Assembly (NCBI RefSeq): GCF_913777145.1
Contig: NZ_CAJYPS010000014.1
Coordinates: 248,001-312,000 of the forward strand
Direction: 5' to 3'
DNA from: an uncultured Roseateles sp.
Lineage (GTDB): Bacteria > Pseudomonadota > Gammaproteobacteria > Burkholderiales > Burkholderiaceae_C
DNA length: 64,000 nt
Position 1 is the stretch's first letter. Every line of letters begins with the position of its first letter. The position numbers and the translations under genes are program-made. The notes below the pieces were generated by a model. It saw only the letters and a list, made by a program, of their open reading frames with translations, made no database searches and had not been told where the DNA came from. Positions 45,965 through 54,933 of the stretch are shown in pieces.

Positions 45965-46405
45965 ATGACGACCCGTCCCCAACCCGATGGCCGCGAGGCC
46001 TACGCCCGTTTCGTGACGCTGGGCACCCGCTGGATGGACAACGACGTCTACGGCCACCTGAACAACGTCGTCTACTACAGCCTGTTCGACACCGCGGTGA
46101 ATACGCTGCTGATCGAGGCCGGCGCGCTGGATCTGCACGGCGGCGCGGTCATCGGCCTGGTGGTCGAGACGCATTGCAACTTCTTCGAGTCGCTGGCCTT
46201 TCCGCAGCGCGTCGAGGCCGGCGTGCGTGTGGCCAGCCAGGGGCGCTCCAGCGTGCGCTACGAGATCGGGTTGTTCGCCGAAGGGCAGCCGCTGTGCGCC
46301 GCACGGGGTCACTTCGTGCATGTCTATGTGGACCGCGACAGCCGCCGCCCGGTGGCGGAACTGCCGCCGGCCTATCTGTCCATCCTTCAAACCCTGAAAC
46401 GATGA
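45965..46405 (+). CDS. Acyl-CoA thioesterase, hot-dog fold (YbgC/4HBT type)
   Basis: The 146-residue protein has the 4-hydroxybenzoyl-CoA thioesterase pattern: RWMDNDVYGHLNNVVYYSLFDTAVN with catalytic Asp, and GHFVHVYVDRDSRRPV. It hydrolyses acyl-CoA esters; the exact substrate is unknown. It begins a run of overlapping genes, and its stop overlaps the nitroreductase start by four bases. Confidence 0.92.
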   Translation: MTTRPQPDGREAYARFVTLGTRWMDNDVYGHLNNVVYYSLFDTAVNTLLIEAGALDLHGGAVIGLVVETHCNFFESLAFPQRVEAGVRVASQGRSSVRYEIGLFAEGQPLCAARGHFVHVYVDRDSRRPVAELPPAYLSILQTLKR

Positions 46406-47115
46406 GCCGCTTCAACACGCCCACGCCCGAGCAGACCGCCGCGGTCGACCACGCCATCCTGACCCGCCACTCCATGCGGGCCTACCTGCCCACACCGGTG
46501 CCGCGCAAGACGCTGGAAGACATCCTGCGCGTGGCCTCGCATGCGCCTTCGGGCACCAACACCCAGCCGTGGCAGGTCCATGTGCTGACCGGTGCGGCCA
46601 AGCAGCGGCTGTCGGAGCGCATCCTGGCGGCCTACCTGGACCCGGTGCAGAACGCGGCCCACCAGGAGGAATACGCCTACTACCCGCGCGAATGGCGCAG
46701 CCCCTACATCGACCGCCGCCGCAAGGTGGGCTGGGATCTCTACGGTCTGCTGGGCATAGGCAAGGCCGACAAGGACCGCATGCAGGCCCAGCACGGCCGC
46801 AACTACGTGTTCTTCGACGCGCCGGTGGGCCTGATCTTCACCATCGATCGCGTGATGGCCCAGGGCTCGTGGCTGGACTACGGCATGTTCCTGGAGAACA
46901 TCATGGTGGCCGCGCGTGGTCGCGGTCTGCACACCTGCCCGCAGGCGGCGTTCACGCAGTTCCACCGCGTCATCGCGGACGAGTTGCAGCTGTCCGAGCA
47001 GCAGATGGTGGTGTGCGGCATGGCGCTGGGCTTTGCCGACCCGCACGCGATAGAGAACGGCCTGGTGACCGAGCGCGCGCCGGTGGCCGAGTTCGCCCGT
47101 TTCCTGGAGGACTGA
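46402..47115 (+). CDS. Nitroreductase family FMN oxidoreductase
   Basis: The 237-residue FMN protein shows LTRHSMRAYLPTPVPRKTLEDIL, HAPSGTNTQPWQVHV, GMFLENIMVAARGRGLHTCPQAAF, and the C-terminal VVCGMALGFADPHAIEN. It uses NAD(P)H to reduce nitroaromatics, quinones or flavin-related compounds. Its stop shares a base with the next ATG (TGATG). Confidence 0.93.
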   Translation: MSRFNTPTPEQTAAVDHAILTRHSMRAYLPTPVPRKTLEDILRVASHAPSGTNTQPWQVHVLTGAAKQRLSERILAAYLDPVQNAAHQEEYAYYPREWRSPYIDRRRKVGWDLYGLLGIGKADKDRMQAQHGRNYVFFDAPVGLIFTIDRVMAQGSWLDYGMFLENIMVAARGRGLHTCPQAAFTQFHRVIADELQLSEQQMVVCGMALGFADPHAIENGLVTERAPVAEFARFLED

Positions 47116-48458
47116 TGGCGCTGGCGGGATCGGAACTGGGCCTGGCCTGGGCCTTGCCCTTTGCGGGCCTGCTGCTGTCCATCGCGGTGATGCCGCTGGC
47201 CGCGCCGGCCTTCTGGCATCACCACTTCGGCAAGATCGCGGCCGGCTGGGCGCTGGCGCTGCTGCTGCCGTTCGCGTGGCAGTTCGGCCTGCCCGCCACC
47301 GGCGGGGTGGTGGCGCACACGGTGATCGAGGAGTACATCCCCTTCACCGTGCTGCTGTGCGCGCTCTACACCACGGCGGGCGGCATCTTCGTGCGCGGCA
47401 ACCTGCATGGCAGCCCAGCGCTCAACGTGCTGCTGATGCTGATCGGCTCGGCGCTGGCCAGCGTGATGGGCACGACCGGGGCGTCCATGCTGCTGATACG
47501 CCCGCTGATACGTGCCAACGACAACCGCAAGCACAACGCCCACGTGGTGGTGTTCTTCATCTTCATCGTCAGCAATGTCGCGGGCTCCATGACGCCGCTG
47601 GGCGACCCGCCGCTGTTCCTGGGTTTCCTGCAGGGCGTGAGCTTCTTCTGGACCGTGAGTCACCTGGTGCCCGAGAGCAGCTTCATGCTGTTCGGCCTGC
47701 TGGCGCTGTTCTGGCTGATCGACAGCTACTACTACCGCCACGAGGGCGTGCGCCCGGTGGACCCCACGCCCGACACGCCCAGGCTGGGCCTGGAGGGCCT
47801 GGTCAACCTGCTGCCGCTGGCGCTGGCTGTGGGCCTGGTGCTGCTGAGCGGCACCTGGAAGCCCGGCATCGTGTTCGAGATCGCAGGCAGCCACGTGCCG
47901 CTGCAGGCACTGGTGCGTGACCTGGGCCTGGTGGGCGTGACCCTGCTGTCGCTGGCGATCACGCCCCAGGGCGTGCGCGCCAAGAACCAGTTCTCCTGGG
48001 CGCCCATGCAGGAGGTGGCCAAGCTCTTCATCGCGATCTTCATCACCATGGTGCCGGTGATCGCGATGCTCAAGGCCGGGCCGGACGGCGTGTTCGCTGG
48101 CCTGTCGCGGCTGCTGTCCACGCCGGACGGCCAGCCCTCGCCCTGGGCCTATTTCTGGCTCACCGGCGGCCTGTCCTCGGTGCTGGACAACGCGCCCACG
48201 TATCTCGCCTTCTTCAACCTCGCGGGCGGTGATGCCCAGCTGCTGATGACCGAGCGTGCCACCACGCTGGCCGCGATCTCGGCCGGCTCGGTGTTCATGG
48301 GCGCGATGACCTACATCGGCAACGCGCCCAACTTCATGGTGAAGGCGATCGCCGAGGAGCGGGGCGTGCGCATGCCCAGCTTCGGTGGCTACCTGCTGTG
48401 GTCCGGCGCGCTGATGCTGCCGCTGCTTTTCCTGATGGCCCTGATATGGATGCGATGA
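47115..48458 (+). CDS. Sodium:proton antiporter-like membrane protein (ion transporter superfamily)
   Basis: The 447-residue integral membrane protein has about 11 hydrophobic helices and the IT-superfamily patterns IGSALASVMGTTGASMLLIRPLIRAN, FFIFIVSNVAGSMTPLGDPPLFLGFLQGV and SSVLDNAPTYLAFFNLA. These match proteins annotated as NhaD-like/CitMHS-like sodium:proton antiporters in Burkholderiales. A citrate or other carboxylate could also be the substrate. It overlaps both neighbouring genes. Confidence 0.82.
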   Translation: MALAGSELGLAWALPFAGLLLSIAVMPLAAPAFWHHHFGKIAAGWALALLLPFAWQFGLPATGGVVAHTVIEEYIPFTVLLCALYTTAGGIFVRGNLHGSPALNVLLMLIGSALASVMGTTGASMLLIRPLIRANDNRKHNAHVVVFFIFIVSNVAGSMTPLGDPPLFLGFLQGVSFFWTVSHLVPESSFMLFGLLALFWLIDSYYYRHEGVRPVDPTPDTPRLGLEGLVNLLPLALAVGLVLLSGTWKPGIVFEIAGSHVPLQALVRDLGLVGVTLLSLAITPQGVRAKNQFSWAPMQEVAKLFIAIFITMVPVIAMLKAGPDGVFAGLSRLLSTPDGQPSPWAYFWLTGGLSSVLDNAPTYLAFFNLAGGDAQLLMTERATTLAAISAGSVFMGAMTYIGNAPNFMVKAIAEERGVRMPSFGGYLLWSGALMLPLLFLMALIWMR

Positions 48459-49441
48459 ACCCCAAACCCCGTGTGCTGGTGGCGCGCCGCGCGCCGGCCG
48501 AAGTGCTGGAGCGCCTGGCCGCGCATTTCGAGGTGGATGCGGTGGCCGGCGATGTGCCGCTCACGCCCGCCGAACTGCGCGAGCGCCTGCAGGGCAAGGC
48601 CGGCGCCTTCATCACCGGCACCGAGCGCATCGATGGCGCATTGCTGGACGCCTGCCCCGAGCTGCGCGTGGTGGCCACGATGAGCGTGGGCTTCAACCAC
48701 ATCGACGTGCCGGCCTGCAGCGCACACGGCGTGCTGGCCACCAACACGCCCGACGTGCTGACCGAGACCACCGCCGACTTCGGCTTCGCGCTGCTGATGG
48801 CCACGGCCCGGCGCATGGCCGAGGGCGAGCGCCTGCTGCGCGACGGCGGCTGGAAGAGCTGGTCCTGGGACTTCCTGGCCGGCTCCGACATCCATGGCGC
48901 CACGCTAGGCATTCTGGGCATGGGCCGCATCGGCCAGGCGATCGCGCGCCGCGGCCGCTTCGGCTTCGGCATGTCGGTGATCTATCACAACCGCAGCCGG
49001 CTGCCGGCCGACACCGAGGCCGAGCTGGGCGCGCGCTATATGTCCAAGGACGAGCTGCTGCGCGAGGCCGACCATCTGGTGCTGGTGCTGCCTTACTCCG
49101 CGGCGGCCCACCACAGCATTGCCGCGCCCGAGCTGGCACTGATGAAGCCGGGTGCGACGCTGGTGAATATCGCGCGCGGTGGCATCGTCGACGAGAACGC
49201 GCTGGCCGAGGCGCTGCGCGCCGGCCGTCTGGCCGCCGCGGGCCTGGACGTGTTCGAGGGCGAGCCCCAGGTCAACCCGGTGCTGCTGACCCTGCCCAAT
49301 GTGGTGCTGACCCCGCACATCGCCAGCGCCACGATGAAGACCCGCCTGGCCATGGCCGGCCTGGCGGCCGACAACCTGATCGCCGCGCTGACCGGCGGCA
49401 CGCCACCCACCGCGCTGAACCCCGAAGTCCTGTCCCGATGA
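48455..49441 (+). CDS. D-2-hydroxyacid dehydrogenase (glyoxylate/hydroxypyruvate reductase type)
   Basis: The 328-residue NAD(P)-dependent protein has the Rossmann motif GMGRIGQAIARR (155-166) and catalytic residues R241 (NIARGG), E270 and H288 (TPHIAS). The N-terminal domain phrase SVGFNHIDVPACSAHGVLATNTPDVLTE fits GhrB/glyoxylate reductase. The ATG at 48455 overlaps the antiporter stop; an ATG at 48446 is a possible alternative. The stop overlaps the next gene by four bases. Confidence 0.94.
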   Translation: MNPKPRVLVARRAPAEVLERLAAHFEVDAVAGDVPLTPAELRERLQGKAGAFITGTERIDGALLDACPELRVVATMSVGFNHIDVPACSAHGVLATNTPDVLTETTADFGFALLMATARRMAEGERLLRDGGWKSWSWDFLAGSDIHGATLGILGMGRIGQAIARRGRFGFGMSVIYHNRSRLPADTEAELGARYMSKDELLREADHLVLVLPYSAAAHHSIAAPELALMKPGATLVNIARGGIVDENALAEALRAGRLAAAGLDVFEGEPQVNPVLLTLPNVVLTPHIASATMKTRLAMAGLAADNLIAALTGGTPPTALNPEVLSR

Positions 49442-50238
49442 AGAAGTTGATGATTGCGCTGACCCTGGTGTCGGCGCTGGTGCCTGCCCTGGCCCAGAAG
49501 CGCAAGCCTGAACCGCCGCCCCCGCCGCCTGCGCCGGTGGCCTCGTCGCCGGCCGACGACGTGAAGCGCGACCCGCGCAAGATCGCCGCGCTGTCGCTGC
49601 TGGGCGACGGCGTGCAGTTGCTCAACCTCACGCCGCAGCGGGGCGACACGGTGCAGCCGGGCGAGTGGGTGGTTTCGCCCGCGGGCAGCCTGGACAATGC
49701 GGTGCTTCAGGCCGTGGACCAGGCCGTGCGTGCTCAGGGTCGCGAGATCAAGCTCTACACCACGACCACGCGCAGCCTGTTCGGCGACCCGTCCGCGCTG
49801 TTCGCGGGCGGCAAGCTCAGCCTGCCCGGCCAGCTGGGTGAGGCCGTGCGCTCCAGCGGCGCCGGCCAGCTGCTGCTGATCACGCGCAGCCGCCAGGAGG
49901 CCGGCCTGGCCGCGGCGCTGCCGCTGCGCCTCTACACCACGCTGGAGGGCCCGGGCTTTGTGCTGGACCAGCGGCCCGCCGGCCAGATCGGCGTGGACGG
50001 GCAGGGCGGCCTGCCGGTGCTGGCGCCCTATGTGTCGCTGCGCATCGCGCTGGTGGACCTGGACGACCTGCGCCTCAAGCGCGAGCACTCGGTGGCCGTG
50101 GCCCAGCGCCTGGTCGTGACCCGTGCGGCCGCTGCCAACCCCTGGGGCGCGCTGAGCACCGAGCAGCGCCTGCAGGCGCTGCAGGCCCTGATCGACGCCG
50201 AGCTGCCACGCGCGGTGCTGGCGCTGCTGCCGCAATGA
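49438..50238 (+). CDS. Unknown exported protein
   Basis: A 266-residue protein with a clear signal peptide (MKKLMIALTLVSALVPALAQ), followed by a short basic, proline-rich segment (KRKPEPPPPPPAPV). An alpha/beta domain follows that I do not recognise (IAALSLLGDGVQLLNLTPQRGDTV, AVDQAVRAQGREIKLYTTTTRS, DLDDLRLKREHSVAVAQRL). There are no cysteines in the mature part and no catalytic signature. It overlaps the dehydrogenase and rmuC genes by four bases each. A periplasmic role is inferred only from the signal peptide. Confidence 0.8.
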   Translation: MKKLMIALTLVSALVPALAQKRKPEPPPPPPAPVASSPADDVKRDPRKIAALSLLGDGVQLLNLTPQRGDTVQPGEWVVSPAGSLDNAVLQAVDQAVRAQGREIKLYTTTTRSLFGDPSALFAGGKLSLPGQLGEAVRSSGAGQLLLITRSRQEAGLAAALPLRLYTTLEGPGFVLDQRPAGQIGVDGQGGLPVLAPYVSLRIALVDLDDLRLKREHSVAVAQRLVVTRAAAANPWGALSTEQRLQALQALIDAELPRAVLALLPQ

Positions 50239-51596
50239 CCGAAGCCCTGTTGATCGCAGCCCTGGTGCTGCTGCTGGTGGTGATCGCGCTGCTGCTGCGT
50301 CGCCCGCAGGACCAGACCGGCGCCCAGGTCCAGCAGGCGGCCGAGCGTCTGGAGCGCGAGCTGCGCGATGAACTCGGCCGCAGTGCCAGCGGCACGCGCC
50401 AGGAGCTGCTGCAGGGCCTGGCCCAGTTCCAGCAGGCGCTGGCGCAAGGCCTGCAGGGCAGCAACAGCTCGCTGGCCGCGCAGGCGCTAGCCGCACGCGA
50501 GGCGCAGGACGCGGCCGCGCTGCGCAGCGCCCAGGCGCAGACCGAGGCCATGCAGCGCCTGTCCGACGCGATGCGCGAACAGCTACGCGCGATGTCGGCC
50601 AGCAGCGAGCAGCGCCTGGCCGAGGTGCGCCACAGCGTGGAGCAGCGCCTCACCGCCATCCAGCAGGACAACGAGAAGAAGCTGGAGCAGATGCGCGCCA
50701 CCGTGGACGAGAAGCTGCATGCGACGCTGGAGCAGCGCCTGGGCGAAAGCTTCAAGCAGGTGGCCGAGCGCCTGGAGCAGGTGCACAAGGGCCTGGGCGA
50801 GATGCAGAACCTGGCGCGCGACGTGGGCTCGCTGAACCGCGTGCTCACCAATGTGAAGACCCGCGGCGTGTTCGGCGAGGTGCAGCTGGCCGGTCTGCTG
50901 GAGCAGGTGTTCACGCCGGAGCAGTACGCGTCCAATGTGGCGACGCTGCCGGGCTCGACCGAGCGCGTGGAGTTCGCGATCAAGCTGCCGGGCCAGCGCG
51001 ACGATGGCCAGCCGCTGTGGCTGCCGATAGACGCCAAGTTCCCGCGCGAGGACTACGAGCGCCTGCTGGAAGCTCAGGAGCGCGCCGACGCGGCCGCCGC
51101 CGAGGCCTCGGCCAAGGCCATAGAAACCCGGCTGCGGCTGGAGGCGCGCACCATACGCGAGAAGTACGTGGGCCCGCCCCACACCACCGACTTCGCCATC
51201 CTGTTCGTGCCCACCGAGGGCCTGTATGCGGAGGCGCTGCGCCGCCCCGGCCTGGTCGAGAGCCTGCAGCGCGAGCACAAGGTGATGCTGTGCGGCCCCA
51301 CCACGCTGCTGGCCACGCTGTCCAGCCTGCAGATGGGCTTTCGCACGCTGGCGCTGGAGAAGCGCAGTGCCGAGGTCTGGGAGGTGCTGGGCGCGGTCAA
51401 GACCGAGTTCGGCAAGTTCGGCGAGGTGCTGGCCAAGACCAAGAAGAAGCTGGAGGAAGCCAGCAACACCATAGACGCCGCCGAGGTGCGTACCCGTGCG
51501 ATGACGCGCAAGCTCAAGGGCGTGGAGGCGCTGCCCGATGACGCCACGCAGCAGCTGCTGCAGCTGGGCCGGGCCGACGCCGAGGACGGCGAGTGA
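50235..51596 (+). CDS. rmuC: DNA recombination protein RmuC
   Basis: The 453-residue protein has an N-terminal membrane helix (residues 4-20), a long coiled coil rich in Ala/Gln/Glu (about 30-200), then the RmuC nuclease-like domain. Conserved pieces are LTNVKTRGVFGEVQLAGLLEQ, IKLPGQRDDGQPLWLPIDAKFPREDYERLLEAQ, HTTDFAILFVPTEGLYAEALRRPGL and VMLCGPTTLLATLSSLQMGFRTLALEKR. RmuC limits rearrangements between short inverted repeats in E. coli. It overlaps both neighbours. Confidence 0.96.
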   Translation: MTEALLIAALVLLLVVIALLLRRPQDQTGAQVQQAAERLERELRDELGRSASGTRQELLQGLAQFQQALAQGLQGSNSSLAAQALAAREAQDAAALRSAQAQTEAMQRLSDAMREQLRAMSASSEQRLAEVRHSVEQRLTAIQQDNEKKLEQMRATVDEKLHATLEQRLGESFKQVAERLEQVHKGLGEMQNLARDVGSLNRVLTNVKTRGVFGEVQLAGLLEQVFTPEQYASNVATLPGSTERVEFAIKLPGQRDDGQPLWLPIDAKFPREDYERLLEAQERADAAAAEASAKAIETRLRLEARTIREKYVGPPHTTDFAILFVPTEGLYAEALRRPGLVESLQREHKVMLCGPTTLLATLSSLQMGFRTLALEKRSAEVWEVLGAVKTEFGKFGEVLAKTKKKLEEASNTIDAAEVRTRAMTRKLKGVEALPDDATQQLLQLGRADAEDGE

Positions 51597-52777
51597 GTGC
51601 TGCCGGCGCGGTGCGCGCTGCCGAGCTGCGCCGTGCCTTTGTGTGGGTGATCGCCACGCTGATCTGCGTGCACGCCTGCATGGCGGTCACGCGGGTGACC
51701 GCCAGCCTGTGGGTGCTGGAACACGGCTACGGCGAGGCGTCTGTGGGCCTGCTGCTGAGCCTTTTTGCGGTGGCGCCCATCGTGTTGTCGCTGTGGGCCG
51801 GCCGGCTGGCGGACCGGCACGGTTTTCACCGTCCGGTGGGCGTGGGCGTGCTGATGGCCGGTGGCGGTGCGCTGCTGGCGCTGCTGGTGCAGCAGCTGTG
51901 GGCGATCGCGCTGGGCTGTCTGCTGTGCGGCGGAGCGATCGCAGTGGCCGCGGTCGCGATACAGCGCGAGGCCGGGCTGATGGCGGACGAGCCGGCCCAC
52001 CTCAAACGCATCTTCGGCTGGGTGGCGCTGGGGCCGGCGGTGTCCAACGCGCTGGCGCCGGTGGTGGCCGGCCTCTTGATCGACCATGTCGGCATGAGCG
52101 CGGCCTTCGGCTTTGCGGTGCTGCTGCCGCTGCTGAGTTGGGCGCTGGCACACAAGGTGCCGCGCCATGTGCCGGCGCCGGTCAGCAAGAGCTTTCGCGA
52201 GCGCCCTGCCTGGGACCTGCTGCGCCTGCCGGCCTTTCGCCGGCTGATGCTGGTCAACCTCGTGATGTCGGCCAGCTGGGACGCGCACAGCTTTGTCGTG
52301 CCGGTGGTAGGCCATGCGCGCGGGCTGTCGGCCTCCAGCATAGGCATGGTGCTGGGCAGCTTCGCGGTGGCGGCCACGCTGGTGCGACTGGCTATCGTGC
52401 GCTTCGCCGACGACCTGGACGAGCTCAAGGCGCTGCGCACCTCGATGGTGGTGGCCTTGCTGACCTTTCTGGCCTACGCCTGGTTGCCAGGCACGGCGGG
52501 GCTGATCGCTGGCTCCGCGCTGCTGGGCGCGGCGCTGGGCTCGGTCCAGCCCATGATCCTGGCCATGCTGCACAAGGTGACCCCGCCGGATCGCCATGGC
52601 CAGGCGCTGGGCCTGCGCATGCTCACGGTGAATGGCGCGACCGTGGGCATGCCCGCGGCCTTCGGCCTGCTGGCCGCGGCCACGGTGCTGGCCGCGCCCA
52701 TGTGGTTGATGGCCGCGGCGCTGGCGGCGGCCTGGTGGCCGGCGCGTCGCCTGGGTGAGCAGGAACGCCGGTCCTAG
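51593..52777 (+). CDS. MFS transporter
   Basis: The 394-residue protein has 12 hydrophobic helices in two halves and the MFS loop 2-3 motif AGRLADRHGFHRPVG. The substrate is unknown. It starts at GTG 51593, overlapping the rmuC stop (GTGA), and ends the overlapping chain that began at 45965. Confidence 0.92.
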   Translation: MSAAGAVRAAELRRAFVWVIATLICVHACMAVTRVTASLWVLEHGYGEASVGLLLSLFAVAPIVLSLWAGRLADRHGFHRPVGVGVLMAGGGALLALLVQQLWAIALGCLLCGGAIAVAAVAIQREAGLMADEPAHLKRIFGWVALGPAVSNALAPVVAGLLIDHVGMSAAFGFAVLLPLLSWALAHKVPRHVPAPVSKSFRERPAWDLLRLPAFRRLMLVNLVMSASWDAHSFVVPVVGHARGLSASSIGMVLGSFAVAATLVRLAIVRFADDLDELKALRTSMVVALLTFLAYAWLPGTAGLIAGSALLGAALGSVQPMILAMLHKVTPPDRHGQALGLRMLTVNGATVGMPAAFGLLAAATVLAAPMWLMAAALAAAWWPARRLGEQERRS

Positions 52778-52942
52778 GGACGGGGTTTGCCCCGAGCGGT
52801 CAAACCCCTTCGGTGAAAACGATGACATCAATCGCGGGGACAGGTCTGTTCCCGCTGCTCCATATCGCCTTGTGACCGGCGGGCCCGGCTGGCAAATTGC
52901 ATTGGCCGGCCGAGGGGGCCGGTTTCACAGAAGCGAGGAGTT

Positions 52943-53584
52943 ATGTTCAACAAAAAGGTTCTGGCCCTGGCATTTGCGTTGGCGGGTGTGGCGGGCAGCG
53001 CGTTGGCGGCCAGCCCGGTCGGGGCGGCCGCCCAGTTCTCGGCCAGCCAGTTCAGCGCGGCGGCGTCGTCGGGCCATCTGCCCAGCGATGCGGCGGCGTC
53101 CGATCTCTACATCCCGCTGGCGGGCCTCTACAGCTACGACGACCGCGGTTCGCCCAGCAACGTGACGTTCACGGTGGACGCCCTGGCCGGCGCCGTGGTG
53201 GACGCCATCAGCTGGTCGCTGACACTGCAGACCTTCGGTGCCAGCTATCTGTCCGAGGCGCGCATCGCCATCCTGAACAGTGCCGGCGAGGGGGTGCTGT
53301 TCACGCCGGGCTTTGGCAGCAACAACAGCGGCACGGGCAGCTTCGCGGACTCGGTGCTGCTGTCCGACTACGACCTGAGCTTCCAGGTGCTGGACGACGG
53401 CAAGCTCTACATCGAGCTCTACGAGAGCTATGACGACGCCGCGTCGCCGGCCGACGCGGTCTTCCTCAGCGGCGGCCTCACGCTGGCCGGCGTCGGCGTG
53501 GCGCCGGTGCCCGAGCCGTCCACCTATGGCCTGATGGCACTGGGCCTGCTGGGCCTGGGGCTGGCCACACGTCGCCGCGCCTGA
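52943..53584 (+). CDS. PEP-CTERM sorting domain protein
   Basis: The 213-residue secreted protein has a signal peptide (VLALAFALAGVAGSALAAS) and a beta-rich body with acidic and aromatic residues (DLYIPLAGLYSYDDRGSPSN, DYDLSFQVLDDGKLYIELYESYDDA). The C-terminal PEP-CTERM motif VPEPSTYGLMALGLLGLGLATRRRA has a transmembrane segment and a basic end. GAGGAG at 52933-52938 fixes the ATG. It is the second PEP-CTERM protein of the window, and its surface location needs an exosortase encoded elsewhere. Confidence 0.92.
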   Translation: MFNKKVLALAFALAGVAGSALAASPVGAAAQFSASQFSAAASSGHLPSDAAASDLYIPLAGLYSYDDRGSPSNVTFTVDALAGAVVDAISWSLTLQTFGASYLSEARIAILNSAGEGVLFTPGFGSNNSGTGSFADSVLLSDYDLSFQVLDDGKLYIELYESYDDAASPADAVFLSGGLTLAGVGVAPVPEPSTYGLMALGLLGLGLATRRRA

Positions 53585-53609
53585 CGTGGCGCACCGGTCT
53601 GGTGGCTGC

Positions 53610-54677
53610 TCAGGCCGCCAGGCCGGTGTTGCCCGGTGCCGGCTTGAGCGGCACCTGGGCACTCCAGCTGCCCACGCCGCTGGCCTGCAGCGCAGCCATC
53701 CAGCCGGCCTGGAAACGCGACTTGGCGTTGAGCTGCTGATAGAGCGACTCCATGCGCCGCATCAGCGTGCGCTCCGAGATGCCGAGGCGTTCGGCCGCAG
53801 CCTTGTCGTTGATGCCGGCAGCCAGCAGCGACACCAGCGCGTCGATCTGCGGTGCGAAGCTCTGTGCATGACCCAGGCTCAGGCTGCCGTCCGCATGGAA
53901 GCTCAGCGGCACGGCGCTGGCCCACAGGCTGTCGAACAGGCCGCACAGCGCGTCCAGCACCGCCGAGCGGCGCAACAGCAGCACCGGGCCGGTGGGGGCA
54001 TCCGCCTCCAGCGGCAGCAGGCCCAGCGCGCGGTCGGTGATGATCATCTTGAACGGGATGCTGGGCAGCAGCCGCACCTCCTCGCCGTCCTCGATGTCGG
54101 CCTGCAGCACCTCGCGCCAGCCCGGCACCTGCAGTGTCTCGGGGTGGACGATGTTGCGGAAGCGCACGCCGCGGCGCCGCGCCTCGGCGCGCGACTTCTC
54201 GCGCGGCCCGGGGGACGACACCATGAAGGGCGGCCGCACCAGGCACAGCACCTCGGTGGTCGCGCGCTCCAGGCTCTGGCTGTAGGGCTGGCGCTTGGCC
54301 TCCAGGTCGGAGTCGATCACCTCGACCACCGGCCGCTGGTCGGCGGCCTGCACGCGTTCGCGCTCCAGGTCGGCGATCGCGGCGCGCGCGCGCTGCAGCC
54401 GTGCCTGGTGTTCGTTGAGCAGCGCTTCCACCGCGATGTCGGGGGGGGCGGCATGCAGCCGCACCGGCTGGCCGGGCGCCAAGGTGACCAGGCCCAGGCG
54501 CTCCAGCTCGGTGATGTCCTCGCCCAAGGTGGTCTCGTCCACCAGCAGCAGCGCCGACAGTTCGGCCTGGGTCAAGGCCGGATGCCTCAGCAAGGCCCGG
54601 TAGGCCGATTCGCCAAGTTCTGAAATGCCCAGGACCCTCAGGGATCCCACGCGGGAATGACTCTGCCGCACGCTCAT
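53610..54677 (-). CDS. TrmB-like/LuxR-type transcriptional regulator
   Basis: The 355-residue protein has an N-terminal winged-helix TrmB-like domain (GISELGESAYRALLRHPALTQAELSALL), a coiled linker (LLNEHQARLQRARAAIADLERERVQ), a PLD-like/ligand domain in the middle, and a C-terminal LuxR/GerE HTH (LLAAGINDKAAAERLGISERTLMRRMESLYQQLNAKSRFQAGWMA). Regulators of this architecture are common in Actinobacteria and rarer here. It is convergent with the PEP-CTERM gene and divergent from the M16 peptidase, sharing a 256-base palindrome-rich region. Confidence 0.86.
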   Translation of the reverse strand: MSVRQSHSRVGSLRVLGISELGESAYRALLRHPALTQAELSALLLVDETTLGEDITELERLGLVTLAPGQPVRLHAAPPDIAVEALLNEHQARLQRARAAIADLERERVQAADQRPVVEVIDSDLEAKRQPYSQSLERATTEVLCLVRPPFMVSSPGPREKSRAEARRRGVRFRNIVHPETLQVPGWREVLQADIEDGEEVRLLPSIPFKMIITDRALGLLPLEADAPTGPVLLLRRSAVLDALCGLFDSLWASAVPLSFHADGSLSLGHAQSFAPQIDALVSLLAAGINDKAAAERLGISERTLMRRMESLYQQLNAKSRFQAGWMAALQASGVGSWSAQVPLKPAPGNTGLAA

Positions 54678-54717
54678 CGCCCTCTATCCCGGGGCCCGAC
54701 TGCAAGGCCCCGCTGGT

Positions 54718-54735
54718 GCCGACATCGATGTCGGC
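54718..54735. promoter_or_regulatory. 18-base perfect palindrome upstream of the LuxR-type regulator
   Basis: GCCGACATCGATGTCGGC lies about 40 bases ahead of the regulator start. The length and symmetry suit an HTH-dimer operator, perhaps autoregulatory. Confidence 0.5.
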
Positions 54736-54768
54736 GCGGGCGCACCATAACGGCGGCCTTCACCGGTG

Positions 54769-54824
54769 CCTACCCCGGCCTACCCTAGGTGCCGCGCGCG
54801 TCAGTCGACGCTCACTCCTAGGGT
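54769..54824. promoter_or_regulatory. CCTACCC/ACCCTAGG repeat cluster between regulator and M16 gene
   Basis: CCTACCC occurs twice, 10 bases apart (54769 and 54779). ACCCTAGG (54782-54789) is repeated in inverted form as CCTAGGGT (54817-54824). The motif matches the palindrome ACCCTAGGGT ahead of coxB. It lies between the divergent regulator and the peptidase. Confidence 0.45.
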
Positions 54825-54933
54825 CAGGATTTGTCTATGTCTTTAGGCCAGGTCTGGCGCTCGCTGGGGCGACGGCCCCGTGGCAGGTCGGGCGTGGGCG
54901 GCTGAGCGACACTGCAGCGCTCCTGGAGTCTGC

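Noticed and set aside
52840-52942. A sigma-54-like TGGC ... TTGC string before the PEP-CTERM gene
   Set aside because: GG and GC are only 6 bases apart rather than 10, so it cannot be a -24/-12 promoter.
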